The translations under genes and the position numbers were made by a program. Of a stretch of DNA of 64,000 bases, positions 1-7,955 are shown in pieces. The stretch covers positions 105,650,509-105,714,508 of the forward strand of contig OV884015.1 in assembly GCA_930367205.1 (NCBI GenBank). Reading direction: 5' to 3'. The first letter of the stretch is position 1; every line of letters starts with the position of its first letter. The notes beneath the pieces were generated by a model. The model worked only from the letters and a program-made list of their open reading frames with translations, ran no database searches and had not been told where the DNA came from. The DNA comes from Acanthosoma haemorrhoidale. Its lineage: Eukaryota; Arthropoda; Insecta; Hemiptera; Acanthosomatidae.

Positions 1-21
1 ACAGAATTGTAGCTTTTCCAT
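1..21 (-). CDS. Gag of copy E0, first seven codons
   Basis: The minus-strand ATG at 19-21 and the six codons after it (MEKLQFC) match the Gag start of the complete copies. The rest is outside the window. Confidence 0.85.
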
Positions 22-118
22 TTTATAATTTTCTTATAACCCTTGTAATTTAAACGGGAATGTCGTTTTATAATTACAGAGCAACACAACCTTGTTTTTC
101 TGTCGTCCCTAAGAACCA

Positions 119-336
119 TTATAAAACGACATTCAATGTTTATTCTCCTGTCGATTCGGTTTGTTTTATAATAACAAATAATTAAGTCAAATATTAAGTT
201 TAGCTTGCTTTCACTGCTTGCCTAACACTCACGTAACCTCCCTGCTGATAACGCTAGTATCATTCTCTTCAACGCCTGCATTATCTACGTTGGTGCGGCG
301 TGCTAATTCAAATTAAAGAAATACATTTTCTTTACA
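119..336 (-). repeat. 5' LTR of copy E0
   Basis: 218-bp LTR, beginning TGTAAAG on the element strand at 336 and ending ATAA just before the proposed primer site. It matches the other LTR cores. Confidence 0.88.
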
Positions 337-342
337 TATATA

Positions 343-588
343 CATAGCCTGGGATTCCCCAGATTCATCAGGGAAATGTCCTTATTCGTTAAAAAGAATT
401 CATGGATCAGGGATACAACCCCTTACTAACACTGCTCTTGCATCTTCGTCACTGGTGTGCAGTAACAGTGGAGACAATGAGAGACTACCTGTAGAAGAAG
501 CCTGGGTAAGAACTCCAAAGGATGTTTTAGCATCAAAAGGTTTATTTACTAACGTTATTTTTAGTGGGGTCCTCCATTGTTTAAACCA
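343..588 (+). other. Candidate spliced exons of a plus-strand gene (unit A)
   Basis: A frame without an ATG stays open from the TA tract to TGG at 503-505 (ends GDNERLPVEEAW). There a GTAAGA donor starts a 59-nt intron (506-564) with a TACTAAC branch point and TTATTTTTAG acceptor. The next piece, 565-588, stays in frame (WGPPLFKP) and meets a perfect GTAAGT donor. A possible last exon is listed at 876-978. I do not recognise the protein. In units whose left junction is occupied, the element sits just upstream of this frame. A decayed gene fragment is an alternative. Confidence 0.4.
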
Positions 589-875
589 GTAAGTCTAAAT
601 AGGGTTTAGTTTGGATTTGTACATGAGAATTTCGTTTTCAAATTTGGGATGTGATTTTTTGACTGAGAGACATGTTCCATGTTGGTCCGTTCTGAAGTTG
701 GAATATTAGGTTTAGAACTGAATGTGTTGTGGGATGACCAAAAATAAAAAAACCCTGCGAATAATAAATTGTTCCCATCATTCAATAACATAAATTAAAT
801 TAAACATAAAACCAGCAATGTACAGTAACTCTTTTTAGTTAGCAAGAGTTAAAATAAGGTTTGACAATCCTTAAA

Positions 876-1001
876 ATGCAAAGTAAATCGAGCTAAGGAG
901 CTTAAGAGGAGGAGGAGAGTGGAGAAGGTGAAGTTCAATATTGCTACAGCTGAAATACAATCCGGTGTTGTATATTAGAAGTTCCTTCCTCTGTAAATAA
1001 A
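876..1001 (+). other. Possible terminal exon with polyA signal (unit A)
   Basis: An open stretch ends in a TAG stop at 976-978, is rich in AGG/GAG codons (KRRRRVEKVKF then IATAEIQSGVVY) and is followed by AATAAA at 996-1001. It could be the last exon of the gene starting at 343, but the acceptor is pyrimidine-poor, so the join is unproven. Present in every unit; unit D has a 12-bp loss just upstream. From 1002 to 1737 I see only AT-rich sequence and a tRNA A-box-like motif at 1367-1377. Confidence 0.25.
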
Positions 1002-1737
1002 TTTCTTCCGTGTTGTTGAATATTGTCAACTAATAATATAATATTAATAAAACCTTATACTATCATTGAATATTGTTTTGTTTGTTATTGTGAATATATC
1101 TCTTAGATTTGGATTTATTAGTGTGTTTCAACATCCATCTTCTGTTGAAAATAGGCTCTTAGAGTAAAGCGTGTGTAAAAATATTTTCTTAAAAATTAAA
1201 AATATTCTAAAACGTAAACTTTCCGTTTGGAAGATCTTTGTTGATGATGAAAAGAGAGATATGGCCCGAGGACGATACAAACAACACACAGTGCACTTCA
1301 CAAATGGACTGAGCTTTACATTTGTAACAATTTGTATTCACAAATTTTTAAGAGATACCAATCATATAGCTGAGTGGTTAGCTTCACTGTTTGCAAGTTC
1401 ACAAGTTTTTTGGGGCTTGTGCACTTGTTAATTAAGTATTAAGCCCGCTATCTCATTATTTAGTAGGGGTATGATGTTATAAGGAAAATGCAGCGGAAGC
1501 TAGTTTTTTTGTTAAATTAGGAATGACAAAACGAACGAAATATGGATAAAAAATCTTATATTTAGCATTAAAATAAAACAGTAATCACTATACTTTATAT
1601 ACATTACATATAACATGAATAATAATAAATGATATAATTTTATAAAATATTTCTTACATTATTAATTTTTACATAGCAGTTTATGAAATTTCTGTGATTA
1701 AATTGCATGAATTGTTCCCTTTTAATTTTTTATTAAA

Positions 1738-2378
1738 TTATGACATTATATAATTCGGGAAGTAGGACAAGTAATACACAAATACAATAATAATCGTCAT
1801 CATGGCAATAAAAGCCTTAGCATATACATCGGTCTGACAATACGGTTATAAGACAACGTACTAATAAATCCCAGACATACTTGAAGGTTAATAAAAAAAA
1901 TTATTTGATAATAATTCAATTAGTATATGATAATGATTTGGGGTACAAAAAATAATTGGAATACAAATATTTTAGGCTCATGACGTCATGATATATCTTG
2001 ATTGTTAAAGTTTGTGAAGTCTGTTGTTGTCTGCATGAAGATAACTGAATGAAGCCTGCTGATAGGCTGCTAAGTAGTACGAGCCTTCGACATCTGCAAT
2101 AGTGATACAAATTAGTTATAAATGCAAAATAAGAATAAAATAAATAGAAAATCTTCTTATGACTAATGATTTCATATCATCCTCATAATTTAAAAATGGT
2201 TTATACCAAAAATAGAGAAAAATTCGTCCATATCTTTTGAAATCGTTGTACATTATTTCATTTACTAAAATAAATCGAAAAAATTTTACCTTTAAATTTG
2301 ATGATATGATTGTAGTTGTGATCACCAGTGATCCAGGTGGGATGACTCCGTGCTCTTTGGATGGTGGAGTTTCATGTA
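1738..2378 (-). other. Weak candidate minus-strand exons, one hydrophobic (unit A)
   Basis: Three short open pieces with splice-like edges. (a) 2290 to about 2378, ending before a GTAAAA donor and containing GVIPPGSLVITTTIISSNLK. (b) 2005-2093, after an acceptor CACTATTGCAG. (c) 1738-1833, after an acceptor ending GTATTGTCAG; it holds the hydrophobic run AFIAMMTIIIVFVYYL and a stop, with AATAAA a few bases on. The phases do not join cleanly, so this may be a decayed gene fragment. A 14-bp palindrome with the CRE core TGACGTCA lies at 1981-1988. Present in every unit at offsets +12033, +19293, +26905, +39128, +51282 and +58108. From 2379 to 2733: AT-rich repeat pieces only. Confidence 0.25.
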
Positions 2379-2733
2379 TACATCATGTCCACATAATGCC
2401 AATAATGAATTTTTTCAGGCTCCTTACTAGATAGTTAGGGTCACTAGGCAGATGAGGTATTCATTTTTTTTCTGAAATAAATTTGGTTATACATACAAAG
2501 TCATATTACAATAAATATAAAAAAATCTTCTAATATGAAAACAGTTTAATATCATCCTTATAAATAAAAAAAGCTAATTCAAAATATAAATAAAAGTTGG
2601 TAACATAATTTTGCGTAAAAAAATCATGCATATGTACGTATGTAAAACAGTTATATAAGTTGAGGGAATCAACTGATATCGGTTTCAAATTATCACTTCT
2701 ATCTACAGACTCTAATTACAACTTTAAAAACTT

Positions 2734-4005
2734 TCAGTATCTCTTATCAATGTAACCTTTCTCAAATACTATACTGTACTTAACTATAAATCTTTCTATT
2801 TTCATATCATCTAATTTTATTTTGAACCCGTCTTCTTCGATATGTTCATTAAAATTCACTTTAACTTCTTCATTTTTTTCTTTCTTCTTCTCTGTATTTC
2901 TTGTTTCATCTTCTTTCTTCTGTATTATTTGTAGATTCTCATTATGGATTAATCTAAACATTTTTATAATATCTAATCCTTTAAGAAAATCTTCAAAATA
3001 ATCTCTCTTGACAATGAACACATCAACATATTTTCTATGTCAAAAATGTTTAATTTTTGAGTTACTAAACTTTTTTTTCACACCATTGACTGTTTTTAAA
3101 AGTATCTTATTTACTTCTTCTGTCTTTTTCTTTATATTAGTTAATTTTGAATTTATTATAGAGCATTGGGATCCTGGATCGGATGTCCCATTTACCTGTT
3201 ACTTCTCTTTTTATGATATTTTTACTTTAATCAATGGTGTGGTTATTCGTTTTTATGTTCAGTAATTAGATCTACTTCTAATACTAAGTTGCTTCCTATT
3301 ATTCTAGTTTCATTTTTTATCTATTTTAAACCGGCATGAAGCATCTTCATGATCCCTGATACAATTGCTTAATTGTTCACAGTTATTCCATGGATTTTTC
3401 TCTTGAAATTTGTTTTTACTGTACAGGTTTTCCATTTTCCTTTGTTATGAATTTATTTTGTTCACTAGGCCCTCACATTTTCTAATTTCATAAAATAATC
3501 TAGATGAATTCTCACGATTTTCTTGATCTATCTTTTTTCTGATAAAGTAGGTAAACCTGCAGTTAGTGCATGGATTTTTCTCTTGAAATTTTTTTTTACT
3601 CTACAGGTTTTTCATTTTTCTTTGTTATGAATTTTTTTTGTTCACTAGGCCCTCACATTTTATAATTTTATAAAATATTCTAGATGAATTATCACGTTAT
3701 TCTTGATCTATCTTTTTTCTGATAAAGTAGGTAAACCTGCTATAAGCTATTATAAAGATATAAGCATCACTAAAGACTGTTTAGCATTTGAGTTTTTGCA
3801 TGTAAGCTTCTCAATAATAAACTTTTCTGCTATATGTTTTAAATTTAGTTGATTCTCTTTCTTCTGTGTGGATTCAATGTTATTTTTTCTCATGATTGTT
3901 CCGCATTTAAATCATCAAAATACATTGTTTTCATTTTCTCTGTTAATGTAATCCACACTGTCTTCTCTTCACCTCTCTTACTAAAACTATTTTTCAGTCT
4001 TTTAT
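2734..4005 (-). pseudogene. Decayed gag-protease relic of a Ty3/gypsy element (unit A)
   Basis: The minus strand reads, with stops and frameshifts, as a diverged relative of the young element's gag end and pol start. Recognisable pieces: DPGS with downstream INSK aligned to the protease DSGS region; GLDIIKMFRLIHNENLQI aligned to GLDTIKEFKLIQDENLKI in the young Pol; a Gag piece with Cys-X9-His-X4-Cys matching the young Gag cluster. The gag stop and lost pol start meet as TAACC where the young element has TAATG. RT, RNase H and integrase are absent. A 95-codon open stretch at 2734-3021 is the best kept part. The relic is shared by all units, so it predates the array. Confidence 0.85.
3391..3740. 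repeat. 180-bp tandem repeat in gag relic, 2 copies (unit A)
   Basis: Direct repeats from TGGATTTTTCTCTTGAAATT to GTAAACCTGCAGTTAGTGCA, period 180 bp; the last copy lacks the final 10 bp. The repeated segment is a piece of the gag relic, from just before the Cys/His cluster upstream toward the GLP motif. Confidence 0.93.
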
Positions 4006-4013
4006 AAATATAA

Positions 4014-4690
4014 TTATTCTATAAAGTTGGTAACAAAATTGTGCGAACAATAATCATGCATATATCTTTATCTATCATTTATATTATTTACTTATATTAT
4101 AAGAATAAAATCTTCTCATACGAAGGCAGTTTAATATCAAACTTATGAATAAAAAAAAGTTTGCTAAAAAAATAAATAAAAGCTGAAAAAATATTTTGCG
4201 TACAAAAATCATGCATATATATTTTGCTATCAATTATATTATTTACTTATATTATAAAAAAACAAATATTCTCATATGAACACAGTCAATTATAATCTTT
4301 ATAAATAAATAAATCGTTATTCATCTTAAGGTAAAAAATTCATATCGTGCTTAAAAATAAAAAAAGTTTATTCAAATAATAAATAAAAACATTATACTTA
4401 CAAATATCATGCATATATATCTATCATTTATATTATTTACTTATATGGTAAGAAAAAAAATGTCTCATGCGAAAACAGTTTAATATCATCCTTATATATC
4501 AAGAAATTGTTATATATAAAAATAAAAAGAAAAATTGGTTAAAAAAAATGGTTATAAAAATCATGCATGTATATATATCTATCATTCATATCATTATTTA
4601 CTTTCTCACTACTATTATACTCACTCATTACTATATATATGATTTCTCATACGACAACAGTTAATTATCATCCTTAATAATCAAATAAGA
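4014..4690. repeat. Degenerate AT-rich repeats of about 150 bp (unit A)
   Basis: Four or so diverged copies of a module in which these pieces recur in order: AATCATGCATATAT, ATTATTTACTTATATTAT, TTCTCATACGAA, CAGTTTAATATCATCCTTAT, then AAAAATAAAAAAAGTTTATTCAAA. Further diverged copies lie on the other side of the relic (about 2115-2210 and 2500-2640), so the relic sits inside this repeat field. No coding potential. Confidence 0.75.
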
Positions 4691-5071
4691 TTATTCAATA
4701 ATTTATACCCAACAGATTTCCAGATATTGACACCACGACTCTAACTGTTTTTTAGGAGTGAACTATTCCAGAGACGAAGATACTTGCTATCTTAACTACA
4801 GGCCACTACGATACACCATACAGACCACAGATGTTGGTAGGCTAGGGGAAGTAGAAGGGTTAAGTCTTTGAAATATTGACTGAACCTTTTTGACCTAATG
4901 ACAACTATCGATATGTTAAAATAAATTACCGTAAGACCATAAAATTATATCTTTCAGAGACCGTAAGCTTAACCATAGCAATGAAGACTATATCCAATTT
5001 TTATGAGATTATACAAAATTTTATTTCACCAGGACCATATTTAATTGAACGCAGCAGAATTAATCTCTAGC
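4691..5071. other. 3' flank of the CUE-Smr gene (unit A)
   Basis: About 380 bp between the AT-rich block and the stop codon. It holds the AATAAA signal (5020-5025) and otherwise no frame, repeat or RNA gene that I recognise. Present in every unit, with a few substitutions such as ATTGACTGAACC in A and ATTGACCGAACC elsewhere. Confidence 0.5.
5020..5025 (-). terminator. Polyadenylation signal of the CUE-Smr gene (unit A)
   Basis: AATAAA on the minus strand (TTTATT on plus) 47-52 nt past the stop codon. It is kept in every unit at the same spacing, for example 17051-17056 in unit B. Confidence 0.6.
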
Positions 5072-5566
5072 CTAATCAATCGTAACAATGTTAACCTTAA
5101 GTAGTCCTGGATTCTTCTCATAAAACTCCACACCCCTATCAGAAAGCCATGCTGAAATTGCTGGCTTAAGTTTAGGCTGTCCATCAAGGGAGTGCAACCC
5201 TCTACCCGTTATAACAGAAACAAAAGTGGTCTTACGACCGGAATCTCGAAGCCTGGAAGTGACTTCATCTATGAAGAGGTCAAGTACGTCCAGAGCTTCG
5301 GACACGAATAGGAAATGCAAATCTAAACGTGTCCATGTATCATTCACATGATACCTAATAATCGACCTAGCAGACAAAGGCCTAATCCTTCTACCTCCCT
5401 CGGTACTCCACCTGGTCTTTGTGTAAGGCGGTTGATCTAAAGGTGTGAGGAAGCAAATAGCTTCGTCTACGGAATCGTTCACTCCGGCTAAAACAAAAGT
5501 TAGTGTTTGTTCGTCCATGTCTGGGAATCTGTCGGATAAATAAGTTAACGAAGTAGACTTACTCAT
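5072..5566 (-). CDS. Compact CUE-Smr domain protein (unit A)
   Basis: 164 residues in one exon. Residues about 5-41 resemble a ubiquitin-binding CUE domain: FPDM at 14-17, then a helix ending DEAICFL. Residues about 80-164 are an Smr domain: LDLH at 81-84, TGRGLHS at 120-126, KLKPAISAWL near 132-141, PGLLKVNI near 153-160. CUE plus Smr is the architecture of yeast Cue2, worm NONU-1 and animal N4BP2, ribosome-collision mRNA endonucleases of no-go decay, but those proteins are much longer. The D-x-H of LDLH, needed in Cue2, is kept; the usual Gly after it is Phe. A minus-strand AATAAA lies about 47 nt past the stop. The gene looks richer in GC than its surroundings. Function by homology only; a derived or regulatory role is possible. 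Confidence 0.85.
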   Translation of the reverse strand: MSKSTSLTYLSDRFPDMDEQTLTFVLAGVNDSVDEAICFLTPLDQPPYTKTRWSTEGGRRIRPLSARSIIRYHVNDTWTRLDLHFLFVSEALDVLDLFIDEVTSRLRDSGRKTTFVSVITGRGLHSLDGQPKLKPAISAWLSDRGVEFYEKNPGLLKVNIVTID

Positions 5567-5611
5567 TACGGCGATGATGATCGGGACACTGTATCCAATA
5601 TGTGCACACTT

Positions 5612-5895
5612 TAAAAGTCAGAGCTGGACTGACTGAAATCATAGGAAAGTTTGCAAGTGACGGTGGAGTGGGGGACCCAGGTACCGAAATTCTTTATATT
5701 GGCAAACCCTCACCCAGGTATAAACATCTTTTGACCTGGTGTAAATGTCTAAAAAAGACGATTTCTCTTTACTTCTATTTTTTTTTATACATGGAAAGAA
5801 ACTACTATTTTTTTAATTTGAATTCAAAACCGAGGTTAATACTTCTGTTTTACAGAAGACCTAAAGGAGAATTATTTCGGGCACGAATAATATAA
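5612..5895 (+). other. Candidate 3' exons head-to-head with CUE-Smr gene (unit A)
   Basis: On the plus strand a frame reads AGLTEIIGKFASDGGVGDPG and on to TCACCCAG at 5717, where GT starts a 138-nt intron (5718-5855) ending in a strong acceptor, CTTCTGTTTTACAG. The following 40 nt stay in frame, give RPKGELFRARII and stop with TAA at 5893-5895. AATAAA follows at 6091-6096. The donor is GTATAA here and GTAAAA elsewhere, where reading through meets a stop at once. The upstream exon edge is unclear and I do not recognise the protein. From 5896 to 6383 I see nothing more on this strand. Confidence 0.4.
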
Positions 5896-6140
5896 GTGAT
5901 CAATTGTAGTCTCATAATTAATATGTGAGCGGGGAAATATACCAAATATTGCAGGTTCCAGAAAAAACTCTAGGTTTTTTTATTGTTCCTTGGTGGCTAG
6001 AATGCACAGAAACCTTCGACACATTTTCAAGTCTACCTATTCTTTCAAAAAAACGTCATATTGTAAAAATAGTAAACAAATACAACGAATAATAAAACAA
6101 AAGGCCGTAGTTAGGAAAACGCACGTGGGAGAGCACTTAC
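5633..6140 (-). other. Possible 5'-UTR intron of the CUE-Smr gene (unit A)
   Basis: On the minus strand a strong donor, ATG|GTAAGTGC, ends at 6140, and a good acceptor, CCTATGATTTCAG, ends at 5633, 67 nt before the gene's ATG. Splicing them would give a short upstream frame that stops before the gene. A CACGTG E-box lies in the interval at 6122-6127. The same interval holds plus-strand exon candidates, so transcripts may overlap. No promoter element is recognisable. Confidence 0.35.
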
Positions 6141-6383
6141 CATGAACAAATCAATTATGATACGGAATTTTTTCTACAGTATCGATAATATGTGACGACT
6201 GAAGGCGACAATTGTGTAAACAAATAATGTAAATACAGCTGAAGAAAAGTCCGACCTCCCCACCAACCCCGCTTCTGAGTTAACAGTGATTTTCTTGAAA
6301 CTTGAGAGAAGTTAGAATTTTAGTTTTGCCAAAGATTGAGGCAGACTAGAAGGTGTGTGTCATGATCTGCCAAGACTTTCAAA

Positions 6384-7262
6384 GCACTAAGTACCAAGCA
6401 CCACAGTTGATTATCTAAGTACGCAAGTGTGCCATGTGATTAAGCCGAGACAGACTTTAAGCACTAAGTAACAAGCACTACAGTTGATTATCTAAGTACG
6501 CAAGTGCGCCCTGTGATTAAGCAGAGACAGACTTTAAGCACTAAGTACCAAGCCGATATTTCCGATTTTAGTTCTTCCCTTAATTGATCAAACTTCCCGC
6601 TCAACTCTTTTTGTTCTTTATTATTTTCTTTAAGTGCGTTATTTTGACTGTTTAATTTTTCGTTTATTTCTTTATTATTTTCTTTTAATTTAATTATTTT
6701 CTGTTAAATGGACTGTTTAATTGGGCAAGGACCTGTTGCAACATCTTTGTCGTAGTGTTTTCACTCGGATTTACTTTGGGTTCGGGGTGTGGGTTCCCTT
6801 TTTTAGAGGCTGCGTTTGACCCAAAAGGTAGGCAGTATACCTGAATCTGACCTGGACATATTTGTTTTCGTGTGTGTACAACAAATGTGAAATTATGAGA
6901 AAATATAAATTGTTAGTGGTTAGTACTAGTTATTATTCTAACATGCAATACCTCACAATTCCTTTGGTTTCTTTAGAATTTTTTCAGTTAATCCCGGAGC
7001 GGCCCCCATTGAAACCTACCTTATTTTTTACCATTTATTTTTCTACTTTATTTGATCAATTTACCTTAACTAATTTGGCAGGTCCGTCATGAGATTTTTA
7101 AATCAAATTGTTTTATGTCTTTGACATAGGAATTTATCCCGATTGAATCCCTGAGATTAAGCCGAGACAGACTTTAATCACTAAGTACCAAGCACTACAG
7201 TTGATTATCTAAGTACGCAAGTGTGCCCTGTGATTAAGCCGATACAGACTTTAAGAACTAAG
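6384..7262. repeat. 77-bp minisatellite split by an LTR-element fragment (unit A)
   Basis: Direct repeats with a 77-bp period (GCACTAAGTA at 6384, 6461 and 6538) containing GTTGATTATCTAAGTACGCA. The third copy breaks off at about 6553; the array resumes at about 7154 after the fragment and ends in a short (TAA)n run at 7263-7278. From 7279 to 7600 there is AT-rich sequence with a perfect 22-bp palindrome at 7552-7573 and no gene I can see. Confidence 0.85.
6554..7153 (-). mobile_element. 5' fragment of a second LTR element, tRNA-Pro-type primer site (unit A)
   Basis: On the minus strand: an AT-rich stretch that could be an LTR end, then TGGGGGCCGCTCCGGGATT (about 6993-7011). This differs from the classic tRNA-Pro primer site only at three central bases. 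A leader follows, then ATG at 6860 with an 18-codon frame ending in a stop, and further on a lysine/glutamate/asparagine-rich stretch predicted to form a coiled coil (KENNKEQKELSGKFDQLREE), typical of Gag N-termini. Pol and the second LTR are missing. It is unrelated to the young element, which uses a different primer site. Confidence 0.55.
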
Positions 7263-7610
7263 TAATAATAATAATAATCTGACGTATTTTTCAATAGAAT
7301 GATTTCTTCTTTTAATTTTGAATTTACATTATAATTATATTATTAAAATATTAAATGATTAAAAAAGTCCGCACATTTTGAGGACCCTACTTCCACACTT
7401 GGTCATTAGCACTGTAGCACTCTCTTAACCGCTATTTTCACGATTAATCCGGTGTTGATTATCACAGCGATGTGTCTGAAAGTCCATTTTGTTCTTACAA
7501 CATTTTATCAAGGTTTATATCAACGCACATTTCCAGATTAGTGAAAATATATTTAAATAAATATTTATTTAAAGGAATTTACAATCTGCTCTAATAGGGC
7601 GTATATATAT

Positions 7611-7889
7611 ATAATGGTTCTTAGGGACGACAGAAAAACAAGGTTGTGTTGCTCTGTAAAACAAAGAACCATTATAAAACGACATTCAATGTTTATTCTC
7701 CTGTCGATTCGGTTTGTTTTATAATAACAAATAATTAAGTCAAATATTAAGTTTAGCTTGCTTTCACTGCTTGCCTAACACTCACGTAACCTCCCTGCTG
7801 ATAACGCTAGTATCATTATCTTCAACGCCTGCATTATCTACGTTGGTGCGGCGTGCTAATTCAAATTAAAGAAATACATTTTCTTTACA
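7611..7889 (-). repeat. 3' LTR of copy E1 with inverted 61-bp extension
   Basis: The core 7672-7889 matches the 5' LTR, begins TGTAAAG and directly follows the polypurine tract. Beyond the expected LTR end, 7611-7671 continues through the first bases of the primer site, then a short TGTTTT stretch, and then the leader and primer-site segment in inverted orientation up to host DNA. E2 and E3 have the same extension. Confidence 0.85.
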
Positions 7890-7902
7890 TCTCCCCCCCC
7901 CC
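7890..7902 (-). promoter_or_regulatory. Polypurine tract of E1
   Basis: On the element strand, ten G followed by AGA lie directly against the 3' LTR start TGTAAAG, the normal place of the plus-strand primer. This fixes the LTR edge. Confidence 0.85.
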
Positions 7903-7955
7903 AGAAGCGAAAATATTTACAAAGGAAGAAAACTTTTTTGCTGATAGGACATCCT

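Larger units (their letters stand above)
1..336 (-). mobile_element. Ty3/gypsy element copy E0, 5' end only
   Basis: The window opens inside a fourth copy of the gypsy element, in minus orientation. Only the first seven gag codons, the leader with the primer site and the 5' LTR are visible; the rest lies left of the window. It ends in TTTACA followed by the same TA-tract junction as the other copies. Confidence 0.93.
343..7610. repeat. Tandem unit A of the 7.3-kb array
   Basis: First complete unit, running from CATAGCCTGGG just right of a TA tract to the next TA tract. Its order of parts (plus-strand exon candidates, gag-protease relic, AT-rich block, CUE-Smr gene, split minisatellite) recurs in every following unit at near identity, so the array is head-to-tail. 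Unit A has two 180-bp repeats in the relic and the full AT-rich block. Both of its junctions carry the gypsy element. Boundaries are a convention, as in any tandem array. Confidence 0.95.

Noticed and set aside
1360..1425. tRNA gene or SINE head (TAGCTGAGTGG matches an A box)
   Set aside because: No acceptor or anticodon stem forms around it and the B-box match is poor; at most a decayed tRNA-derived sequence.
1171..1431. 86-codon plus-strand frame present in most units
   Set aside because: It starts at GTG, has no recognisable domain, and is cut to 66 codons in F and G by a local replacement, so it is not under visible constraint.
1916..2325. Minus-strand frames of 64 and 69 codons
   Set aside because: Low-complexity, AT-driven frames overlapping better splice-edged pieces; no family resemblance.
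2237..2434. 65-codon plus-strand frame
   Set aside because: Opposite strand of a candidate minus-strand exon; no start context or homology.
3008..3265. 85-codon plus-strand frame
   Set aside because: It is antisense to the protease relic, whose DPGS region explains the sequence.
3391..3740. CRISPR-like array
   Set aside because: Adjacent 180-bp direct repeats without spacers, in a eukaryotic gag relic.
6862..7092. 76-codon plus-strand frame
   Set aside because: Antisense to the LTR-fragment leader and primer site; destroyed by the 8-bp loss in B and C.
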